9,449 nucleotides of DNA from an uncultured bacterium (GTDB taxonomy: Bacteria > Actinomycetota > Coriobacteriia > Coriobacteriales > Eggerthellaceae), in the NCBI GenBank assembly GCA_947649215.1, contig CANSQW010000030.1, forward strand, positions 1 through 9,449, in the 5' to 3' direction. The notes beneath the pieces were generated by a model. It was not told the DNA's origin and made no database searches. It saw only the letters and a list, made by a program, of their open reading frames with translations. Position numbers and translations under genes: made by a program. The number at the start of each line of letters is the position of its first letter. Position 1 is the first letter of the stretch. Of this stretch, positions 5,365 through 9,449 are shown one piece after another.

Positions 5365-5658
5365 CTAGGAGCGGGCGGGCTTGGAGGTGAGGTGCCAGCC
5401 GTCGCAGTGCGGGCAGCGGTAGGCGTGGAGGCCGCGGGTGCCGTGGGCGGCGCAGGAGGCGATGGCCTCCTCGGCGTCGGTGCGGCTGGGATAGCGGTTC
5501 TTCGACTCGCAGGCGCGGTGGCGCAGGGCGGCCTCGCGCTCGGCAGACGCCTCGTCGCGACGGCGCTCCTCGCGGGCGAACAGGTCTCCCAAATCGCCCG
5601 CGCCCGCCTCGAACGCGGCTCGCTGCCGCGCCTTCGCCGCTCCCTTTCTGCTGGTCAT
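5365..5658 (-). CDS. Small zinc-ribbon-like protein
   Basis: A 97-residue protein. Residues 1-45 are charged and helical (AREERRRDEASAEREAA). The C-terminal half has C50, C69, C82 and C85 followed by GWHL, so AYRCPHCDGWHLT (79-91) is a zinc-knuckle-like element with H89 as a possible ligand. Small proteins ending in Y-x-C-x-x-C-x-G/x-W-H-L-T are widespread in actinobacteria and their phages. Their role is undefined; nucleic-acid binding is plausible. The ATG at 5658 is preceded by AGGAG 7 nt upstream, and the start follows the VOC gene's stop by 20 bp, so the two are probably co-transcribed. A longer in-frame reading that overlaps the VOC gene is not credible. Confidence 0.8.
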   Translation of the reverse strand: MTSRKGAAKARQRAAFEAGAGDLGDLFAREERRRDEASAEREAALRHRACESKNRYPSRTDAEEAIASCAAHGTRGLHAYRCPHCDGWHLTSKPARS

Positions 5659-5678
5659 GCCCGTGCTCCTGCTTGGCG

Positions 5679-6053
5679 CTAGCGCTCTTCGCGGGGCAGG
5701 ATCTCGATCCACTGCCCTTCGGGGTCGGCTATGAAGTAGAGCCCCATGACGGGGTTCTCGCGGATAATGCAGCCCATCTTCTCGTGAAGGGCGTGCGCGG
5801 CGTCGAAGTCCTCGACGGAAAACGCGATGTGCTGGTCGGGGCCGCCGTTGGCATAGGGCTCGACGCGCCCCCGGTTCCACGTCAGCTCCAGCTGGAAGGG
5901 ACAGCCCGGCGCCTCCATGAACGTGTTCGTCCACGAGCCGTCGTCAGGCCCCATCTCGCGCACGACGCGGAAGCCGAGCGCCTCCTCGTAGAACCGGATG
6001 GTCTTCTCCTTGTCAAGCACGTGGGTGCAGCGGTGCAGAAACACAGCGTCCAT
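5679..6053 (-). CDS. VOC-family metalloenzyme, glyoxalase I-like
   Basis: A 124-residue vicinal-oxygen-chelate protein with the two beta-alpha-beta-beta-beta modules typical of bacterial glyoxalase I. Compared with E. coli GloA from memory, all four metal ligands appear to be present: H7 (FLHRCTHVLDKEKTIRFY), E56 (QLELTWNRG), H75 (GPDQHIAFSVEDFD) and E117 (DPEGQWIEILPREE). GloA converts the hemithioacetal of methylglyoxal to a lactoyl thioester, usually with Ni2+ or Co2+. Many Gram-positives lack glutathione, so the natural thiol or substrate is uncertain. The ATG at 6053 has AAAGGGG about 7 nt upstream, and an in-frame extension further upstream runs through the intergenic region without family similarity. 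It is the likely first gene of an operon with the zinc-ribbon protein and is divergent from the 340-residue orphan at 6214. Confidence 0.88.
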   Translation of the reverse strand: MDAVFLHRCTHVLDKEKTIRFYEEALGFRVVREMGPDDGSWTNTFMEAPGCPFQLELTWNRGRVEPYANGGPDQHIAFSVEDFDAAHALHEKMGCIIRENPVMGLYFIADPEGQWIEILPREER

Positions 6054-6087
6054 GGCATCCCCTTTCCGGGAAGGTGTTGTCGGGCTC

Positions 6088-6095
6088 ATTCTATA
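6088..6095 (-). promoter_or_regulatory. Possible -10 of the VOC gene
   Basis: The minus strand reads TATAGAAT, offering TATAGA or TAGAAT as a -10 about 40 nt before the VOC start. The -35 region is GC-rich with no match. Confidence 0.35.
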
Positions 6096-6172
6096 GCATT
6101 GGGGGAGGCGGGGCGGGGAAGCATTCGCTGCCTGTTTCGCGCTTCCGGAAGGCGGCCGGTGCCGGTAATCCT

Positions 6173-6178
6173 CTAGAA
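6173..6178 (+). promoter_or_regulatory. Possible -10 of the 340-residue orphan gene
   Basis: TAGAAT, 36 bp upstream of the ATG at 6214. It would make the in-frame ATG at 6178, which has no ribosome binding site, untranslated. No -35 is recognisable. Confidence 0.35.
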
Positions 6179-6213
6179 TGAAAGCGAACTTGCCGCTGGG
6201 GAAAGGTGATGGG

Positions 6214-7236
6214 ATGCTCGAAGATGCACGAAGGCACGTGGGCCGTGCCGCGGATGTCCTTGCCAAGAAGGCGAGGATGGCGATGGGAACCGCAGGAGAG
6301 GCGGTTGCTGAGGGGAGGGATCGCGCGGCGGAGGCAGCTGCGGCGCTAGCGGAGGCGGCTGCTGAAGGCGCCCAGAACGCGACGGAAGCCGTCCGGGAGA
6401 AGTCTCGTCGGTTGATGCTAGAGCATTATCGCCCCGTTTTCCCCGCAGACTACCTTGCGCCCGACTACGACCTCCCCAAGATGATCATCGTCGTCGACGA
6501 GGACGCGCGAAAGGGCGTGGAGGTCTGCGAGGGGGCCATCGGCTGGTTCAGTGACGATGACGATCTTGAGGTCTTGCACCTCTACGAGTCCGCGATCGAG
6601 ATGAGCGGGCTGACTTTCTTCCCAAGGCCGGTGTGCGACTCGGCATACTTCGTCGATCCGTTTGACGATGGGCGCTACCTCAATTTGGCGAAGTTCTTTG
6701 AGATTCTCCATCAAGACCAAGTGACGGAGCTGAGGAGCATCGCCCACGCGCTCGGTGCCAGGGAATGCCGTTTGGAGAGTTATAGCAAGACGGTAGAACG
6801 TAAGGCACACGGCCTGACGGCGCGCGCTGAGGCGACGAAGAAGAAGGGAAAAAAGGAGAAGAAAGGAGATAGGGAGGGCTTATCGGCGGAGAGCTGTGGA
6901 GAGCTGGCGAGGGAGTTGGAGCGAAGCCAGGAGCTGACCCTGGAGTTTCACCAGACCTTTGAGGATGTGTCGGCTGCCTGTGTTCCTCCGCTGCGCTGGT
7001 TTGCGGAGGACAAGGAGATAGAGTTCCTCATCAAGACGCGTTGCGAAGAAGGCCTCGGAAGAACCGCGCACTACAGTCTGAACGTCGACAGCTCGGTCTC
7101 GTCGTTCATGTCGGGAAAGCTCGCCTCAAAGATAGACGCCACTTTGTCCCGGTGCCACCTGTTGGCCGCAGTCTCGATGGAAGAGCAGGTTGAGGTGGAA
7201 ATGCGCAGGAGGCTGCAGTTCGTCGTCGACTTCTAA
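6214..7236 (+). CDS. Unrecognised 340-residue protein with amphipathic N-terminus
   Basis: I do not recognise this protein. Residues about 1-70 are alanine-rich with regularly spaced Glu, Arg and Lys (GEAVAEGRDRAAEAAAALAEA), like an amphipathic helix or coiled coil. Residues about 75-200 form an acidic globular part with YRPVFPADYLAPDYDLPKMIIVVDED, a D-D-D-D run and FFEILHQDQVTELRSIAHALGARECRLESYSK. Residues 205-222 are a lysine-rich linker (KKKGKKEKKGD). Residues about 225-340 mix helix and strands and end in RRRLQFVVDF. There is no signal peptide or long membrane helix. The start at 6214 is preceded by GAAAGGTGAT; the ATG at 6178 has no such site. GC is lower than in the flanking genes, and its TAA stop is the only non-TAG stop in the window, so it may have been acquired. 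The linker contains an in-frame slippery heptamer. Confidence 0.8.
   Translation: MLEDARRHVGRAADVLAKKARMAMGTAGEAVAEGRDRAAEAAAALAEAAAEGAQNATEAVREKSRRLMLEHYRPVFPADYLAPDYDLPKMIIVVDEDARKGVEVCEGAIGWFSDDDDLEVLHLYESAIEMSGLTFFPRPVCDSAYFVDPFDDGRYLNLAKFFEILHQDQVTELRSIAHALGARECRLESYSKTVERKAHGLTARAEATKKKGKKEKKGDREGLSAESCGELARELERSQELTLEFHQTFEDVSAACVPPLRWFAEDKEIEFLIKTRCEEGLGRTAHYSLNVDSSVSSFMSGKLASKIDATLSRCHLLAAVSMEEQVEVEMRRRLQFVVDF
6849..6855 (+). other. In-frame A AAA AAG slippery heptamer
   Basis: In the zero frame the codons are GGA (residue 212), AAA, AAG, so the heptamer has the X XXY YYZ phase used for -1 frameshifting in E. coli dnaX. After a -1 slip the frame reads five codons (GEERR) and stops at TAG 6870-6872, giving a product of about 219 residues that lacks the C-terminal domain. 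A purine-rich tract (GAGG at 6830-6833) lies upstream. I see no strong downstream stem-loop. Confidence 0.4.
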
Positions 7237-7260
7237 CCCCCACCGCCTCCCGATGGGGGT
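7236..7260 (+). terminator. Hairpin after the 340-residue gene, weak terminator
   Basis: ACCCCCA (7236-7242) pairs with TGGGGGT (7254-7260) across an 11-base loop, starting on the last base of the TAA stop. No T-tract follows, so intrinsic termination would be weak. Confidence 0.35.
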
Positions 7261-7303
7261 GGGCGCCTGCCGGGGCGGTTCTTAGCTGGCGGCGGGGCGG
7301 CGC

Positions 7304-7309
7304 TACAAT
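7304..7309 (+). promoter_or_regulatory. Probable -10 of fbp
   Basis: TACAAT, 40 bp before the fbp ATG, giving a leader of about 33 nt. Upstream candidates for a -35 such as TTCTTA (7279-7284) are poorly spaced. The short intergenic gap (112 bp) still leaves room for an independent promoter. Confidence 0.45.
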
Positions 7310-7348
7310 GGGGAGACGACCGTTTCCGCCGTGTCCGAGGAGGCTCCC

Positions 7349-9301
7349 ATGGACGAGCGCGACCTGCGCTACCTGCGACTGCTGTCCCAGTCGTTTCCCA
7401 CCATCGCCGATGCGTCGGCCGAGATCATCAACCTCAGCGCCGTGCTCAGCCTGCCGAAGGGCACCGAGATCTTCGCCTCCGACATCCACGGCGAGCACGA
7501 GGCGTTCTCCCATCTGCTGCGCAACGGCTCGGGCTCGGTGCGGCTCAAGATCGACGATGCCTTCGGCGATGCGCTCACCGCGCAGGAGAAGCGCGACCTG
7601 GCCACGCTCGTCTACTACCCGCGCGAGAAGATGCGGCTCGACCTGGCTGCCGCGCCTGACGAGGACGCCTGGGTGTCCACGGCGGCCGAGCGGCTCGTGG
7701 CGCTCTGCAAGCAGGCGTCGGGCAAGTACACGCGCTCGAAGGTGCGCAAGGCGCTGCCGGCCGAGTTCGCCTACGTCCTCGAGGAGCTGATGACCGAGAA
7801 CAACCACGCCGTCGACCGCGCGGCCTACCACCGCGCCATCATCGACGCCGTCATCCGCACCGGGCGCGGCCAGGCCTTCGTGGAGGCGCTCTGCCTGCTC
7901 GTCCAGCGCCTCGCCGTCGATCACCTCCATATCGTCGGCGACGTGTACGACCGCGGACCGGCGCCCGATGCCATCATGGACACGCTCGCCGGCTACCACT
8001 GCCTCGACATCCAGTGGGGGAACCACGACATCGTGTGGATGGGCGCCTCGCTCGGCCAGCGCGGCTGCATCGCGCACGTGGTGCGTAACTGCGCACGCTA
8101 CGGCAACCTCTCCATCCTGGAAGACGCCTACGGCATCAACATCCTGCCGCTTGCCTCGTTCGCCATGGATGCCTACCGTGACGACCCCTGCGTGGCCTTC
8201 GGCCTCAAGGGCGACCCGGACCTCACCGAGCAGCAGCGCGAGCTCAACGTGAAGATCCAGAAGGCGATGGCCATCATCCAGTTCAAGGTCGAGGGCCAGC
8301 TCATCGACGAGAACCCCGGCTTCGGCCTGGACGACCGCAAGCTGCTCCACCGCATCGACCACGAGCGCGGCACCGTCGAGGTGGACGGCGTGACCTACGC
8401 GCTCACCGACCGCGTGTTCCCCACGGTGGACCCGGCCGACCCCTACCGCCTCACGCCGGAGGAGGAGGCCGTCATGCAGCGTCTTGAGCAGGCGTTCGTC
8501 GGCAGCGAGAAGCTCCAGCGCCACATGCGCCTGTTCCTGGAGGCCGGCAGCCTCTACAAGGTGTGCAACGGAAACCTGCTCTTCCACGCCTGCGTGCCGC
8601 TCAACGCCGACGGCTCGCTCAAGGAGGCGGACGTGTTCGGCACGCGCTACCGGGGCCGCGAGCTCTACGACGTGCTCGAGCGCTCCGTGCGCGCGGCGTT
8701 CTTCAGCGCTGACGCCGAGGAGCGCCGCCGTTGCCGCGACCTTCTGTGGTGGCTGTGGCTCAGCCCCTGCTCGCCCCTGTTCGCCAAGAGCAAAATGGCC
8801 ACCTTCGAGCTCTACCTCATCGCCGAGAAGGAGGCGCGCAAGGAGGTCAAGAACTCGTTCTACGCCCTGCTCGACGACCCCGATGCCATGGCGGTCATCT
8901 TCGAGGACTTCGGGATGGACCCGGACTCGTCGCGCATCGTGTGCGGGCACGTGCCGGTGAAGGCGAAGGACGGCGAGGATCCGGTGAAGTGCGGCGGGCG
9001 CGTGCTCACCATCGACGGCGGGTTCTCGCGGGCCTACCAGCCCACCACCGGCATCGCCGGCTACACGCTCATCTCCAACTCCTACGGCTTCGTGCTCGCG
9101 GCGCACGAGCCGCTTGAGTCGGCGGAGGCGGCGGTGGAGCGCGGGCTCGACATCCACTCGTCGCGCCGCGTGGTGGAGCGGGTGGAGCAGCGCACGCTGG
9201 TGGCCGACACCGACACGGGCGCCGAGCTCAAGCAGCGCGTGGCCGACCTCGAGCAGCTGCTCGCGGCCTACCGCCAGGGCCTCATCCCCGAGCGCGCCTA
9301 G
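7349..9301 (+). CDS. fbp: Fructose-1,6-bisphosphatase, class III
   Basis: A 650-residue cytoplasmic enzyme that removes the 1-phosphate of fructose-1,6-bisphosphate, the committed step of gluconeogenesis. Class III enzymes (B. subtilis type, about 640-670 residues) have a calcineurin-like metallophosphatase core, and its motifs are in order here: SDIHGEHE (D45, H47), GDVYDRGP (D198, D201, R202), WGNHD (N225, H226, D227), LFHACVP (H413) and CGHVPVK (H534). These should bind two metal ions, probably Mn2+. The N-terminus DLRYLRLLSQSFPTIADASAEIINLSAVLSLPKGTEIF is also typical. I chose the ATG at 7349 because GGAGG lies 5 nt upstream; a GTG at 7331 in frame lacks a site. The codon usage is strongly GC-biased, as in the core genome. 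The TAG stop overlaps the stop of the convergent gene at the right edge within CTAG. Confidence 0.95.
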   Translation: MDERDLRYLRLLSQSFPTIADASAEIINLSAVLSLPKGTEIFASDIHGEHEAFSHLLRNGSGSVRLKIDDAFGDALTAQEKRDLATLVYYPREKMRLDLAAAPDEDAWVSTAAERLVALCKQASGKYTRSKVRKALPAEFAYVLEELMTENNHAVDRAAYHRAIIDAVIRTGRGQAFVEALCLLVQRLAVDHLHIVGDVYDRGPAPDAIMDTLAGYHCLDIQWGNHDIVWMGASLGQRGCIAHVVRNCARYGNLSILEDAYGINILPLASFAMDAYRDDPCVAFGLKGDPDLTEQQRELNVKIQKAMAIIQFKVEGQLIDENPGFGLDDRKLLHRIDHERGTVEVDGVTYALTDRVFPTVDPADPYRLTPEEEAVMQRLEQAFVGSEKLQRHMRLFLEAGSLYKVCNGNLLFHACVPLNADGSLKEADVFGTRYRGRELYDVLERSVRAAFFSADAEERRRCRDLLWWLWLSPCSPLFAKSKMATFELYLIAEKEARKEVKNSFYALLDDPDAMAVIFEDFGMDPDSSRIVCGHVPVKAKDGEDPVKCGGRVLTIDGGFSRAYQPTTGIAGYTLISNSYGFVLAAHEPLESAEAAVERGLDIHSSRRVVERVEQRTLVADTDTGAELKQRVADLEQLLAAYRQGLIPERA

Positions 9302-9449
9302 CCTGCGCGCCGCGGTGACGCGCCGCCGTCTGCGGCCGGCGCCGCGGCCGGCATGGCGGGGGAGGGCGCGTCGAGCGGCGTCATGTCCAGCCGGAGCGTC
9401 TGCTCGACCACCTTCTTGAGGTCCTCGTCGCTGATGCGCGGATTCACCT
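9298..9449 (-). CDS. Partial gene, C-terminal end, convergent with fbp
   Basis: The minus-strand frame is open from the window edge to a TAG at 9298-9300. The readable 49 residues begin VNPRISDEDLKKVVEQTLR, a clean amphipathic helix, and continue with a Pro/Ala-rich tail (PAMPAAAPAADGG) of the kind that ends many high-GC proteins. The GTG at 9447 could be a start, but its ribosome binding region lies outside the window, so this may be a short complete protein or, more likely, the end of a longer one. The family is not recognisable. Confidence 0.55.
   Translation of the reverse strand, partial: VNPRISDEDLKKVVEQTLRLDMTPLDAPSPAMPAAAPAADGGASPRRAG

Noticed and set aside
6142..6151. CTTCCGGAAG palindrome between the VOC gene and the orphan gene
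   Set aside because: It is only 10 bp, a single copy in GC-rich DNA, and not aligned with a convincing promoter.
7106..9157. 683-codon open frame on the minus strand opposite fbp
   Set aside because: It mirrors the well-supported fbp gene, and its His/Val/Glu-rich translation is the typical antisense shadow of a GC-rich gene.

Overview
The window looks like chromosomal DNA of a high-GC Gram-positive bacterium. My best guess is an actinobacterium of the Coriobacteriia/Eggerthella type. The grounds are the very GC-rich sequence, the purine-rich ribosome binding sites, a class III fructose-1,6-bisphosphatase, a CmpB-like membrane protein, and five perfect copies of the ParB-binding centromere parS (TGTTTCACGTGAAACA). 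The parS density implies a place in the origin-proximal centromere region, although parA, parB and oriC are not in the window. The genus is an inference.

Left part (1-2253): three parS sites lie in a gene-free GC-rich stretch at 130-367 and two more at 1921-2024. Between the two clusters, almost touching them, sits a divergent pair. One gene encodes a TetR-family repressor (371-1054, minus). The other encodes an unrecognised 234-residue protein with two membrane segments (1208-1912, plus). The intergenic region carries a near-consensus promoter (TTGACG, 16 bp, TATAAT) overlapped by two tandem operators of the form AATACA-N2-TGTATT, so the pair should form a small self-contained repressor/target circuit inside the centromere. 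A three-copy GC-rich tandem repeat of 47-48 bp follows the right cluster.

Middle (2254-6053): a minus-strand gene fuses a YjaB-like and a RimJ/RimL-like GNAT acetyltransferase. A divergent plus-strand gene encodes a CmpB-like five-helix membrane protein. Then comes a lower-GC minus-strand gene for a RhuM-Fic/Doc fusion protein. It has a LexA-type box over its promoter and a perfect 39-bp palindrome inside its coding region, and it looks acquired. Next are a small zinc-ribbon protein and, 20 bp upstream of it on the same strand, a GloA-like VOC metalloenzyme; these two are probably one operon.

Right part (6054-9449): an unrecognised 340-residue protein has an alanine-rich amphipathic N-terminus and a lysine-rich linker containing an in-frame A AAA AAG slippery heptamer. 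It is followed by fbp (class III fructose-1,6-bisphosphatase, gluconeogenesis) and, convergent with fbp, the tail of a minus-strand gene cut by the window edge.

Nine of the ten gene ends use TAG. The two convergent pairs share a CTAG in which both stop codons overlap. The items most worth follow-up are the gene pair bracketed by parS clusters, the palindrome and LexA-like box of the RhuM-Fic gene, and the orphan 340-residue protein.
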